From the NCBI GenBank assembly GCA_902826335.1, contig CADEEL010000005.1:23542-64387 (forward strand): 40,846 nucleotides of DNA, read 5' to 3'. This document shows positions 16,013 through 23,602 of this stretch, in pieces. Under the pieces are notes generated by a model. The model made no database searches. It was not told the DNA's origin and was given only the letters and a program-made list of their open reading frames with translations. Each line of letters begins with the position of its first letter. The stretch's first letter is position 1. Made by a program: the position numbers and the translations under genes. This DNA comes from an uncultured Alphaproteobacteria bacterium. GTDB lineage: Bacteria > Pseudomonadota > Alphaproteobacteria > Caulobacterales > Aquidulcibacteraceae.

Positions 16013-16966
16013 ATGCTGAAAGTCTATGTGCGCACGCCGGCCGGCGCGCTCTCGGCCGATCCCAACGCCCTGCCGCACGGGGACGGGACCGTCTGGGTCG
16101 ATCTCGATCAGCCGACCGACGCGGAGGAACTCCAAGTCGAAACCTCGCTCGGCGTCGACGTGCCGATCCCAGCTGAACGCGGCGCCGAGGAAGATTCCGC
16201 CCGCTTCTACGAAGAAGAGGGCGCGCTGGTGCTGACCGCGACATTGCTCGGCCGGCGCGAGGAAGGCCTCTTCGTCAGCGACGCCGTCACCTTCATCCTG
16301 GTGCGCGGCAAGCTCGTCACGGTGCGCCGCATCCGTCCGCGCGCGCTGGAAATCGGCCAGGGACGGGCCTCGGCGCGCGTCGGCGCGGCGCGGACCGGCG
16401 CGCAAGTGTTGATGGCGCTGCTCGCCGCCATTATCGAGCGCCTGGCCGATCTCATCGGCGAAACGCGCGCGGCCGCGCGCGAACTCTCCGCCAGCGTGTT
16501 CACGGACAAGCACACCGCCCCGCCTCTGCGCCAGACCTTGCGTACGCTTGGGCGCCTGGGGGCGCTCGCCGCGCTCTGCCAGGAATCGCTCGTGAGCCTC
16601 CAGCGTCTGGCCACTTACGCGGCGCAAGCCAGCGACCGGCACGGGCTGGCGAAAGACGAGCTCATCACACTGCGGCGCGATGTAGAGGAATTGGAGCGCA
16701 GCGCCGGCTCGCTCGAAACCCAGCTCAACCTCTTGCAGGAAGCTACGCTCGGCCTTGTCGGCGCGCAGCAGAACGACACGCTGAAGGCCCTCGCGCTGGC
16801 CACCATCGCGTTTGCGCCGCCAACGCTAATCGCCTCCATTTTCGGCATGAATTTTCAATCCATGCACTGGTTCGCCGAGCCATGGGGCCCGCCCGCCGCG
16901 TTTGCGCTGATGATCGTTGCGCCGCTCGCCCTCTTCCTCATCGCGCGCTGGCGGCGGTGGTTTTGA
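16013..16966 (+). CDS. CorA-family divalent cation transporter
   Basis: CorA proteins form pentameric inner-membrane channels for Mg2+ and related ions; ZntB members move Zn2+. The 317 residues comprise a cytoplasmic alpha/beta domain with a long helix, then TM1 (ALATIAFAPPTLIASIFG) ending in the signature GMN (278-280), and TM2 (AAFALMIVAPLALFLIA) with a basic C-terminal WRRWF. The loop after GMN (FQSMHWFAEPWGPP) lacks the usual MPEL, so whether Mg2+ or another metal is carried is open. It begins 18 bases after the amidohydrolase stop. Confidence 0.92.
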   Translation: MLKVYVRTPAGALSADPNALPHGDGTVWVDLDQPTDAEELQVETSLGVDVPIPAERGAEEDSARFYEEEGALVLTATLLGRREEGLFVSDAVTFILVRGKLVTVRRIRPRALEIGQGRASARVGAARTGAQVLMALLAAIIERLADLIGETRAAARELSASVFTDKHTAPPLRQTLRTLGRLGALAALCQESLVSLQRLATYAAQASDRHGLAKDELITLRRDVEELERSAGSLETQLNLLQEATLGLVGAQQNDTLKALALATIAFAPPTLIASIFGMNFQSMHWFAEPWGPPAAFALMIVAPLALFLIARWRRWF

Positions 16967-17043
16967 GCCTTGCCGGCGAACGCCCGACTTCCTAAGACGC
17001 CCCCGGCGCCCGTTTGTGCTGCGGGAAAGCCAAGGGACACCAC

Positions 17044-17589
17044 ATGGCCGCGCTTGAGTTTTCGCGGCGCTATGCGATGGCGCATCGGCTCTTGGCCGAT
17101 CCCGCCTCCAAATGCGCCATTCCCCATGGACACAATGAAATCGTCACTGTGCGGCTAACGCCGCGCGCGCGGTTTGCGTTCGGCGGCGCTAACGCGCTGG
17201 CGCCGTTCGCGGCGCTCAAGGCGCGCTGGCATGGCTGGATCGACGCGCACGTCGATCACACGCTGATGCTGAGCGAGGCCGATCCGCTGATCGATTATTT
17301 CCGTGACCATGAACCCGCGCGCCTCGCCCGCATCATGACGTTTCCGGGCGATCCCACAACTGAAGCGCTCGCCGCGTGCTTTCTTCTAAAGCTTCAGGCG
17401 TTTCTCGAACGCGATGATCTACCCTTCGCGGCCAGCGAAGTGCGCGTGGCTGAAACGCCCACCAACACCGCGATGATCGCGCCTGACCTTCTCGATGACG
17501 GCGCCCTGCCGCGCGACGCCTGGCCGCGCCGGGCGGATATGAGCATCAACGAGTTTGGCCCGCGAGCCGCGCGCCCATCGCCTCGTTGA
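17044..17589 (+). CDS. 6-pyruvoyl-tetrahydropterin synthase / 6-carboxytetrahydropterin synthase family
   Basis: Members convert dihydroneopterin triphosphate; the bacterial QueD type makes 6-carboxytetrahydropterin for queuosine. Zinc ligands H14 (MAHRLL), H28 and H30 (PHGHNE), catalytic Cys24 (SKCAIPHGH), the D71-H72 pair (HVDHTLML) and a late Glu137 (VRVAETPTN) are all visible. At 181 residues it is longer than QueD (about 120), mainly in the middle and C-terminus. No queC, queE or queF is adjacent, so a queuosine role is not proven. AAGGGA lies upstream of the ATG. Its 3' end overlaps the convergent SnoaL-like gene by 44 bases. Confidence 0.88.
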   Translation: MAALEFSRRYAMAHRLLADPASKCAIPHGHNEIVTVRLTPRARFAFGGANALAPFAALKARWHGWIDAHVDHTLMLSEADPLIDYFRDHEPARLARIMTFPGDPTTEALAACFLLKLQAFLERDDLPFAASEVRVAETPTNTAMIAPDLLDDGALPRDAWPRRADMSINEFGPRAARPSPR

Positions 17590-17926
17590 GCGCTTCGACC
17601 GCCTTCAACGGCCGGATGAGCACACGAAAATCACGGATAAGGCCCGCTTCGTCAAAGCGCAGCACATCACACCCTTCCGCCGTACGCCCGCCGATCGTGC
17701 AGGTGAAGAAGAGAACAGAAACCGCCGCGCCCTCGGCCTCTTCCGTGAACTGGAAATCCTCCAGCACCTCGAACAATTGATCGAACAGCCACAGCGCGAA
17801 GGCGCGCCCTTCGAACGGGCGCTGCTTGGTGGGGCTGTGAAAGACCATATCCTCGGCGAAGCAGGCTGAAAGGCCCGCGCGGTCCCGCGCCTCGACCGCG
17901 CGGCGATAGGCGCCGTGCTCGCTCAT
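17546..17926 (-). CDS. SnoaL/NTF2-like protein
   Basis: The product is a 126-residue alpha+beta barrel protein of the NTF2/SnoaL superfamily, in which an open cone holds small hydrophobic ligands. The first helices (YRRAVEARDRAGLSACFAED) are followed by MVFHSPTKQRPFEGR and strands ending in LIRDFRVLIRPL. Some relatives are ketosteroid isomerases or hydrolases, others have no known reaction. Its ATG overlaps the P450 stop as ATGA, so the two are translated together and it may act on the P450 substrate or product. Confidence 0.82.
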   Translation of the reverse strand: MSEHGAYRRAVEARDRAGLSACFAEDMVFHSPTKQRPFEGRAFALWLFDQLFEVLEDFQFTEEAEGAAVSVLFFTCTIGGRTAEGCDVLRFDEAGLIRDFRVLIRPLKAVEALNEAMGARLAGQTR

Positions 17927-19230
17927 GCGAGTTTGTACCGCACCGGCAGCGTCTTGAGACCGGAGACGAAATTCGCGCGCGTATTGCGCGGCTCGCCCGC
18001 CAGCTCAATCTCATCGAGCCGCGGCAAGAGCTCAGCGAACAGCGCGCGCAATTCCATGCGGGCCAGATGCATGCCGAGGCACAAATGCACGCCGTGCCCA
18101 AACGCCACGTGCTTTTTCACATCCCGCTCGACTCGAAATTGGAACGGCGCCTCGAACGCCTCTTCATCGCGATTGCCGCTCCAATAGAAGAGCGCGAGCC
18201 CATCTCCCGCTTTGATCGTGCGGCCGCGCAAATCGACATCCTCCAGCGCCGTGCGCATGAAATGCTTCACGGGCGTCACCCAGCGGATCATTTCCTCGAC
18301 GGCGTTGGGCAAGAGAGATGGATCGGCCTTGAGCTTGGCCATCTCGTCCGGATTTTTGATGAGCTGCAGGAGGCCGCCCGAAGCCGTTGAACTCGTCGTA
18401 TCGTGGCCGGCGGTGGCGACGATGATGTAATAGCTCATCGCCTCGCGCTCACCGATGGGCGCGCCGTCAATCATGCCATTGGCGACGAGCGAGGCGAGAT
18501 CGTCCCTAGGATTGGCGCGCCGATCGGCGGTGATGGCGCCGAAATATTTGTAGAATTCGAGCGCCGTCTGCATGAGATCGACGCTGCGCCGCTCGCCCGT
18601 CACGGCCGAGTCCGCGGACACATGCTCGGACTGGGCGAGGACATCCGGATCCTGCGGCCCGAAAATCTCCTGCGTCAGCTTGAGCATGAAGGGCTCGTCC
18701 GACGCCGGCACGCCCATGATCTCCATGATCACGCGCAGCGGATACCAGAGCGCCACCTCCTTGACGAAATCGCATTCCCCGCCCAGCGCGGCCATACGGT
18801 CTACGTGCGCCTTGGCGATCTCGCCGATACGCGCCTCAAGCTTTTTCAGATTGGGCGGCATGAACCAGGCCTGCGTCAGCATGCGCAGCTTCATGTGCTC
18901 GGGATCGTCGAGGTCAACGAGCGTGCGAAATAAATGCGTGTCGCCGGTGACCGATTTGACCCATTCCTCGCCCTCGATCGGGGAGAGGTAAGTGCGCAGG
19001 CGATTGACGAACACATCGCTGCGCTTCTCGATCTCCAGAATGTCGGCGTGCTTGGTCACCGCCCAGAAGGGGCGAAAGCCGGCCGGCTTCATGAGGCGCA
19101 GCGGATCGTCGCGCCGCAGGCTGGCGTAGAGCGCGTGGATGGCGTCCTCGTCGGCGTAGAGATCGGGATTGACGATCGCATCGTCCAACGTCTCGCGTGA
19201 ATAACCGGGAAACGCCGCGCCGCCATCCAT
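17923..19230 (-). CDS. Bacterial class I cytochrome P450
   Basis: This 435-residue soluble heme monooxygenase has the I-helix AGHDTTSS (from 274), EEMIR of the ExxR motif (312-316) and the heme loop FGHGVHLCLGMHLA with Cys384. It needs a ferredoxin and reductase, neither of which is in the window. The overall sequence (FRPFWAVTKHADILEIEK, LDDPEHMKLRML) resembles CYP families that act on terpenes, sterols or fatty acyl chains; I cannot name the family. GGAGGAG seven bases before the ATG gives a strong start. The SnoaL-like gene follows with a 4-nt overlap. Confidence 0.95.
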   Translation of the reverse strand: MDGGAAFPGYSRETLDDAIVNPDLYADEDAIHALYASLRRDDPLRLMKPAGFRPFWAVTKHADILEIEKRSDVFVNRLRTYLSPIEGEEWVKSVTGDTHLFRTLVDLDDPEHMKLRMLTQAWFMPPNLKKLEARIGEIAKAHVDRMAALGGECDFVKEVALWYPLRVIMEIMGVPASDEPFMLKLTQEIFGPQDPDVLAQSEHVSADSAVTGERRSVDLMQTALEFYKYFGAITADRRANPRDDLASLVANGMIDGAPIGEREAMSYYIIVATAGHDTTSSTASGGLLQLIKNPDEMAKLKADPSLLPNAVEEMIRWVTPVKHFMRTALEDVDLRGRTIKAGDGLALFYWSGNRDEEAFEAPFQFRVERDVKKHVAFGHGVHLCLGMHLARMELRALFAELLPRLDEIELAGEPRNTRANFVSGLKTLPVRYKLA

Positions 19231-19286
19231 GACAAATCTCCTCCGACACAATCTAGCGCGCGGATGCGCGCGCGTCTGCGGCGCCG

Positions 19287-19712
19287 TTACGTTATGCGCA
19301 GAGCTTGAAGCGCCCACGCGAACCATGGCGCGGCGATCATCAAGCCGATGAGCACTTCAACGCCCACCGAAGCGCGATTGAACGGCGTGTTGGTTCCATC
19401 GAGCGCCATGGAGAGGAGGCGGCCCGCGGCGGTCGTAAACCAGCCGCCGGCGATGACGCCGCTCGCGCCCGTGGCCATGACAAGAAGCGCCAGATCGTCC
19501 GATTTCATGCGCACCGCGAGCATCGCAAGCGGCGCCGCGTGCAGCGCGAAGAACAGCCCGCCGAACGTCGCGCGGAACTCGGCGGCCCCGCCTGGCGCGG
19601 CCTCTTGCAGGCGCACGAGGCGCGCGGCCCCGCGTGGAAAGACGAGCCCAGCGAGGCCCAACCCCGCGCCGAACACGAGGCCGAGCGCACATACAATCCA
19701 GGCGAACGTCAT
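19287..19712 (-). CDS. Small four-helix membrane protein (DUF4345-like)
   Basis: This integral membrane protein of about 141 residues has four hydrophobic segments: FAWIVCALGLVFGAGLGLAG, GGLFFALHAAPLAMLAV, LALLVMATGASGVIAGG and VEVLIGLMIAAPWFAWAL. The layout and the short GRLLSMALDG loop resemble DUF4345-type proteins of unknown function. A similar protein is encoded at 20152-20556 on the same strand. It ends about 57 bases upstream of the P450 start and may share its transcript. The ATG was chosen at the start of the first helix; no strong ribosome site is seen. Confidence 0.68.
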   Translation of the reverse strand: MTFAWIVCALGLVFGAGLGLAGLVFPRGAARLVRLQEAAPGGAAEFRATFGGLFFALHAAPLAMLAVRMKSDDLALLVMATGASGVIAGGWFTTAAGRLLSMALDGTNTPFNRASVGVEVLIGLMIAAPWFAWALQALRIT

Positions 19713-19771
19713 GATCACAATGTATAGGCCCCTATCGCGCCCTCGTGCGCGAGGCAATCAGGAGGCCGCGC

Positions 19772-20155
19772 ATGGCCGTGACGTTTTCGAATCCCAACAG
19801 CGTGCATACACCCCTCGGCCTTTATTCACATACCGCGCACGCGCCAGCGGGGCCGCTGCTGTTTCTTTCGGGCCAGCTCGGCGTCAGGCCCGATGGGACG
19901 ACGCCGGAGGGGATCGCAGCGCAAGCGGACCAGGCCTTCGCCAACATCGTCGCCCTACTCGCCGCGCATGGGCGGGCGCCGGAAGACATCATCAAGCTCA
20001 CGACATTCATCGTCGCGGGCGCCGATGGGCAGGCGGTGCGCGACGCGCGGCTCAAACATCTCGGCGCGCACCGGCCGGCCTCAACCGCCGTTTATGTGTC
20101 GGCGCTGATGGCGCCAGAATGGCTGGTGGAGGTTGAGGCCGTCGCGGCGGGCTAG
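19772..20155 (+). CDS. Rid (YjgF/YER057c/UK114) family protein lacking the deaminase arginine
   Basis: Rid proteins form trimers; the RidA subgroup hydrolyses reactive enamine/imine intermediates using Arg105 (E. coli numbering). The 127-residue product has family landmarks (LLFLSGQLGVRPDG, QADQAFANIVALLAAHG, DIIKLTTFIV, WLVEVEAVAA). By hand alignment the Arg of PARS is Ser (RPASTAVYV). It is therefore probably not an imine deaminase but one of the other Rid groups, whose functions are largely unknown. AGGAGG six bases before the ATG gives a strong start. It is divergent from the gene at 19287. Confidence 0.88.
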   Translation: MAVTFSNPNSVHTPLGLYSHTAHAPAGPLLFLSGQLGVRPDGTTPEGIAAQADQAFANIVALLAAHGRAPEDIIKLTTFIVAGADGQAVRDARLKHLGAHRPASTAVYVSALMAPEWLVEVEAVAAG

Positions 20156-20556
20156 ACGAAAGGCGCCAACACCGGCGCGGCAATGAGCGCCGCCATCGTC
20201 GCATCGAGCGCCAAGAGCCGCGCATTGAGCGCAAGGCCCTCTCTATCCATGATCACCGAGAGCAGCCGGGCAAGAAATGCGCCCGCCCATCCAAGCGCCA
20301 ACAACGCGACGACCGCCGCCGAAGCGGCGCCTGCCGCGGAGCCGTTCAGCGCCGCCAGGAAAAGCGCCAACGCGCCGCCATGAAGGCCGGCGAACATGCC
20401 GCCGAACGCCCGGCTTTCGCCTACGCCGCCCGATTTCTCGGGCGAGGAAGCAAGTCCGATCGACAAATGCGATTGACGCGGACGGGTGACAAGAGCCGCG
20501 CCCATCAGCACGCCAAGCGCCAAGCCCAACGCGCACAAAACCCAGGGCAGGTTCAC
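20152..20556 (-). CDS. Small four-helix membrane protein, relative of the one at 19287
   Basis: This 134-residue protein has about four membrane segments (WVLCALGLALGVLMGAALV, GGMFAGLHGGALALFLAAL, AAVVALLALGWAGAFLARLL, ATMAALIAAPVLAPF). The GGxFAxLHxxxLAxFLA pattern and the ARLLSVIMD loop match the protein at 19287-19712, so the two look like paralogs of a DUF4345-like family. The GTG start lies 9 bases after the stop of the acyl-CoA dehydrogenase gene, so they are probably one operon. Its 3' end meets the Rid gene with a 4-nt overlap. Function unknown. Confidence 0.68.
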   Translation of the reverse strand: MNLPWVLCALGLALGVLMGAALVTRPRQSHLSIGLASSPEKSGGVGESRAFGGMFAGLHGGALALFLAALNGSAAGAASAAVVALLALGWAGAFLARLLSVIMDREGLALNARLLALDATMAALIAAPVLAPFV

Positions 20557-20565
20557 GTGCGGCCC

Positions 20566-21861
20566 CTAGCGAATGCCCGGCACGTGGCGGCGCGCCTCTT
20601 CCTCCGCCATCTCCTTGGCGTGCTTGCCGGCATGCTTGCCAAGCTCAAGCCGCGCGATGGTGCGGGCGTGGACTTCATCCGGCCCATCCGCGAGGCGCAG
20701 CGTGCGCTGGCCGGCATAGGCGCGCGCCAGGCCCGGATCGCTGGTCACGCCGGCGCCGCCGAACGCCTGGATCGCGTCATCAATGATCTTCAAGGCCATG
20801 GACGGCGCCTGCACCTTGATCATGGCGATCTCGGTGCGCGCGATCTTGTTGCCGACCGTGTCCATCATGTACGCGGCCTTGAGGCACAAAAGCCGCGTCA
20901 TCTCGATGTCTATGCGCGCGCGCGCGATGCGCTCTTCCCAGACGCTGTGCTCGGCAATGGTCTTGCCGAACGCCTTGCGCGAGAGGAGCCGCTTGCACAT
21001 TTTCTCGAGCGCGACTTCCGCCACCCCGATCGTGCGCATGCAATGATGGATGCGGCCCGGCCCGAGGCGCCCTTGCGCGATCTCGAAGCCCTTGCCCTCG
21101 GCCCAGATCATGTTCTCGGCCGGCACGCGCACATTCTCGAGCAGCACTTCGGCGTGGCCGTGCGGCGCATCGTCATAGCCGAACACAGGCAGCATGCGGA
21201 TGACCTTGAAGCCCTTGGCGTCGGTCGGCACGAAAATCTGGGATTGCTGCGTATAGGTGCGCCCATCCGGGTCCGTCTTGCCCATGACGATGGCCACCTT
21301 GCAGCGCGGATCGCCGACGCCCGAACTCCACCATTTGCGGCCGTTGATGACGTAATGATCGCCGTCGCGCGCGATGCGGGTTTCGATATTGGTGGCGTCC
21401 GATGACGCCACGGCCGGCTCGGTCATCAGAAAGGCGGAGCGGATTTCCCCGTTCATCAGCGGGCGCAGCCACTCTTCCTTCTGCGCGCGCGTGCCATAGC
21501 GATGCAGCACCTCCATGTTGCCGGTGTCTGGCGCTGAGCAATTGAACACTTCCGAGGCGAAGCCGACACGCCCAAGCAGTTCCGCGATGGCCGCGTAGGT
21601 GACGTTCGACAGGCCCGGCCCTTCGAACTCGAAGCTCTCATCCACATGCGCCGCGCCATGGGACGGCGGCATGAACATGTTCCAGAGGCCGGCCTTCTTG
21701 GCCTTCTTCTTCAAATCCTCGACGACGGGGATGACCTTCCAGCGCTCCCCCTCCTCGTGCTGCTTTTCATAGGTCGGCACGGCCGGAACGATGTGCTCGT
21801 TCATGAAGCCCTCGACGCGGGCGAGCCATTGCTTGGTCTCTTCGCTGTGTTCGAAAATCAT
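20566..21861 (-). CDS. Acyl-CoA dehydrogenase of the ACAD10/11 (LvaC-like) type
   Basis: This FAD enzyme of 431 residues has an N-terminal helical domain, the flavin-binding [12 protein letters not shown] (147-158) and a C-terminal helical domain. The segment [18 protein letters not shown] (around 107-124) is characteristic of the ACAD10/11 group rather than classical medium- or short-chain dehydrogenases. ACAD10/11 and LvaC act on 4-phosphooxyacyl-CoA made by a partner kinase, and a matching kinase gene lies at 13552. GGGAG lies nine bases upstream of the ATG. A small membrane-protein gene follows 9 bases after the stop. General acyl-CoA oxidation remains the alternative. Confidence 0.93.
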   Translation of the reverse strand: MIFEHSEETKQWLARVEGFMNEHIVPAVPTYEKQHEEGERWKVIPVVEDLKKKAKKAGLWNMFMPPSHGAAHVDESFEFEGPGLSNVTYAAIAELLGRVGFASEVFNCSAPDTGNMEVLHRYGTRAQKEEWLRPLMNGEIRSAFLMTEPAVASSDATNIETRIARDGDHYVINGRKWWSSGVGDPRCKVAIVMGKTDPDGRTYTQQSQIFVPTDAKGFKVIRMLPVFGYDDAPHGHAEVLLENVRVPAENMIWAEGKGFEIAQGRLGPGRIHHCMRTIGVAEVALEKMCKRLLSRKAFGKTIAEHSVWEERIARARIDIEMTRLLCLKAAYMMDTVGNKIARTEIAMIKVQAPSMALKIIDDAIQAFGGAGVTSDPGLARAYAGQRTLRLADGPDEVHARTIARLELGKHAGKHAKEMAEEEARRHVPGIR

Positions 21862-21966
21862 GGCTGCGCGCTCCCGGCTTCGATCAATTGAGTATACCAC
21901 TACGTTAATCCAGCGCGGGGCCGACGCAACCTTCCCTTAGGGGCATGGGCGCATTACACGCAACCG

Positions 21967-22659
21967 ATGATCCTCACCCCCTGCGCTGGCGCCGCCGCCG
22001 TGGTGCGCCTCGAACCCTTGTGCGAGTTGCACCGAGAGCCGCTGCGCGCGCACGCCGCCGATCCCGCAATCTGGCGTCATTGGCCGCGCGCCATGAGCGA
22101 TTGGGACGAAGCGTTTGACTGGCAGATGAACGAGCACGCCGAGGGGCGCTGGATATTGCATACGGTCATATGGAAACAACTTCCTCCCCCGCTTGCGGGG
22201 GAGGTGATCGCGAAGCGATCGGAGGGGGGAGCGATTAGCGCCCCCTCCGTCGTCTCGCGAACGCTCGCCGACGCCTCCCCCGCAAGCGGGGGAGGAGACA
22301 GCGTGTGCATCGGACAGACCTGCTATCTCGCCATCGCGCCAGAGCACGCGCGCGTCGAGATCGGCGGCACATGGTACGCGCCCGCAGCGCAAGGAAGCCG
22401 CGTCAATCCGGCCTGCAAGCTGCTGATGCTCGGCCACGCCTTCGCGTGCGGCGCCGAGCGCGTCGAGCTTAAGACCGACGCGCTGAACGCCCGTTCGCGC
22501 GCCGCGATGCTTAAAATGGGCGCGCAATTCGAGGGCGTGCATCGCCATCATATGCGCCGGCCCGACGGGACATGGCGCGATACGGCTTGGTTCTCCGTCC
22601 TGCGCGCGGAATGGCCGGGGGTGAAGGCGGGGCTTGAGGCGCGGCTCGCCGCGCCCTGA
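21967..22659 (+). CDS. GNAT (RimJ/RimL-like) acetyltransferase with an in-frame palindromic insert
   Basis: The product is a 230-residue N-acetyltransferase. The acceptor-side start (AVVRLEPLCELHREPLRAHA) and the core GQTCYLAIAPEHARVEIGGT, YAPAAQGSRVNPACKLLMLG, RVELKTDALNARSRAAMLKMG are intact and typical. Between HTVIWKQL and SVCIGQTCYL lie about 38 residues (PPPLAGEV to ASPASGGG) encoded exactly by palindromic element B (22183-22295). Relatives as I know them run straight from one to the other. The frame is kept and no stop is introduced. The insert lies in the loop before the strand that leads to the acetyl-CoA site, so the enzyme may still fold. No good ribosome site is seen; the ATG fits the family start. 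Confidence 0.82.
   Translation: MILTPCAGAAAVVRLEPLCELHREPLRAHAADPAIWRHWPRAMSDWDEAFDWQMNEHAEGRWILHTVIWKQLPPPLAGEVIAKRSEGGAISAPSVVSRTLADASPASGGGDSVCIGQTCYLAIAPEHARVEIGGTWYAPAAQGSRVNPACKLLMLGHAFACGAERVELKTDALNARSRAAMLKMGAQFEGVHRHHMRRPDGTWRDTAWFSVLRAEWPGVKAGLEARLAAP
22183..22295. repeat. Composite palindromic element, copy B, inside the GNAT gene
   Basis: Two identical-type 22-nt hairpins (22183-22204 and 22274-22295, exact reverse complements of each other) bound a 113-bp element. Inner arms GGAGGGGG and CCCCCTCC can pair, and a small GATCGCGAAGCGATC hairpin sits between. Only an insertion of a multiple of three keeps the frame; 113 bp plus one base equals 38 codons, matching the extra residues seen in the protein. 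Confidence 0.88.
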
Positions 22660-22822
22660 AGATTTGCGCGCGCGCCCTGCGCAATCGGCGATTGCGTTTC
22701 GCGACGGCGCGCGTCACAAACGCACCAGACGCGAGCCGCTGGCGCACCTGTGCGCCGCACCCTGGGGCGCTCCCCACCCGCGCATTTCTCCACAATCGGA
22801 TCCTTGAGATCGGAGAGGCGCC
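22660..22822. other. Intergenic gap, no feature seen
   Basis: The 163 bases between the GNAT and TauE/SafE genes contain no supported gene, hairpin or repeat. A promoter for the exporter gene is likely here but cannot be placed. Confidence 0.4.
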
Positions 22823-23575
22823 ATGACGTCGCTTTTGCTACTAATCGTCGTCCTCATCACATCGACCATTTCCGGCGTGTTCGGCATGGCGGGCGGGCTC
22901 GTCCTGATGGGCGCGCTGGCGCTGGCGTTGCCGGTCTCCGCCGCGATGGTGACGCACGGGGCGGTGCAGATCGTCGCCAATGGCTGGCGCGCGCTCCTGC
23001 ATCGCGCGCATGTGCGCTGGCGGATCATCGCGCTCTATGCACTGGGCTCTGCCGGCGCGGCGGGCGCGCTCGCCCTGGTGACTTACCAGCCAACCCGGGC
23101 GTGGGTGTTTCTGCTGCTGGGACTGACGCCGCTGCTGGCCTGGCTGCCCACGCGCCATCTGCGCCTTGACGCAGCCCGACCCGCCGACGCATTCGCCTGC
23201 GGCCTCACCGTAACGGGGCTCAACGTGCTGGCCGGCGTGGCCGGCCCGCTGCTCGACGTCTTCTTCGTACGCACCGACCTCACCCGCCACCAGATCGTGG
23301 CCACCAAGGCGGCGACGCAGGTCTTCTCCCATTTTGTGAAAATGCTGTTCTACGGGGCGCCGCTCGTTGCGGCGGCGCAATCAACGGGCCTGCCCCCGCA
23401 CTGGTTCTTCCTGGCTGCGGCGCCTCTGGCCATGCTGGGCGCGGTGCTTGGCGGCAAAATACTCGACCGCATGAGCGACAAGAGCTTCCTCAAATGGACG
23501 CGCTGGATCGTCACCGGCATCGGCGCGGTCTATCTCGTCCAGGCCGGCGCGCTGTTCGCAGCGGGAGAAGGTTAA
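22823..23575 (+). CDS. TauE/SafE family membrane permease
   Basis: This 250-residue inner-membrane protein of the TauE/SafE (DUF81) family exports or imports small sulfur or carboxylic anions. It has about seven to eight hydrophobic segments, and the family glycine-rich start (SGVFGMAGGLVLMGALAL) appears in the first helix, with a second half (GLNVLAGVAGPLLDVFFV) carrying the internal repeat. GGAGAGG lies just upstream of the ATG. The stop codon overlaps a CtrA-like site ahead of the TipF-like gene. Substrate unknown. Confidence 0.88.
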   Translation: MTSLLLLIVVLITSTISGVFGMAGGLVLMGALALALPVSAAMVTHGAVQIVANGWRALLHRAHVRWRIIALYALGSAGAAGALALVTYQPTRAWVFLLLGLTPLLAWLPTRHLRLDAARPADAFACGLTVTGLNVLAGVAGPLLDVFFVRTDLTRHQIVATKAATQVFSHFVKMLFYGAPLVAAAQSTGLPPHWFFLAAAPLAMLGAVLGGKILDRMSDKSFLKWTRWIVTGIGAVYLVQAGALFAAGEG

Positions 23576-23586
23576 GCCTCCGTCAA
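23572..23586 (+). promoter_or_regulatory. Possible CtrA-like site before the TipF-like gene
   Basis: TTAA (23572-23575) and TCAA (23583-23586) are spaced by exactly 7 bases, one mismatch from the CtrA consensus TTAA-N7-TTAA. It lies 17 bases before the likely start codon. Such a match can occur by chance, and the first half overlaps the stop codon of the upstream gene. Confidence 0.25.
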
Positions 23587-23602
23587 CCATCTCGAACGTG
23601 TG

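Noticed and set aside
17546-17589. 44-base 3' overlap of the PTPS and SnoaL genes as a sign of a wrong call
   Set aside because: Both proteins show clear family sequence to near their ends, and convergent 3' overlaps are common in compact genomes.
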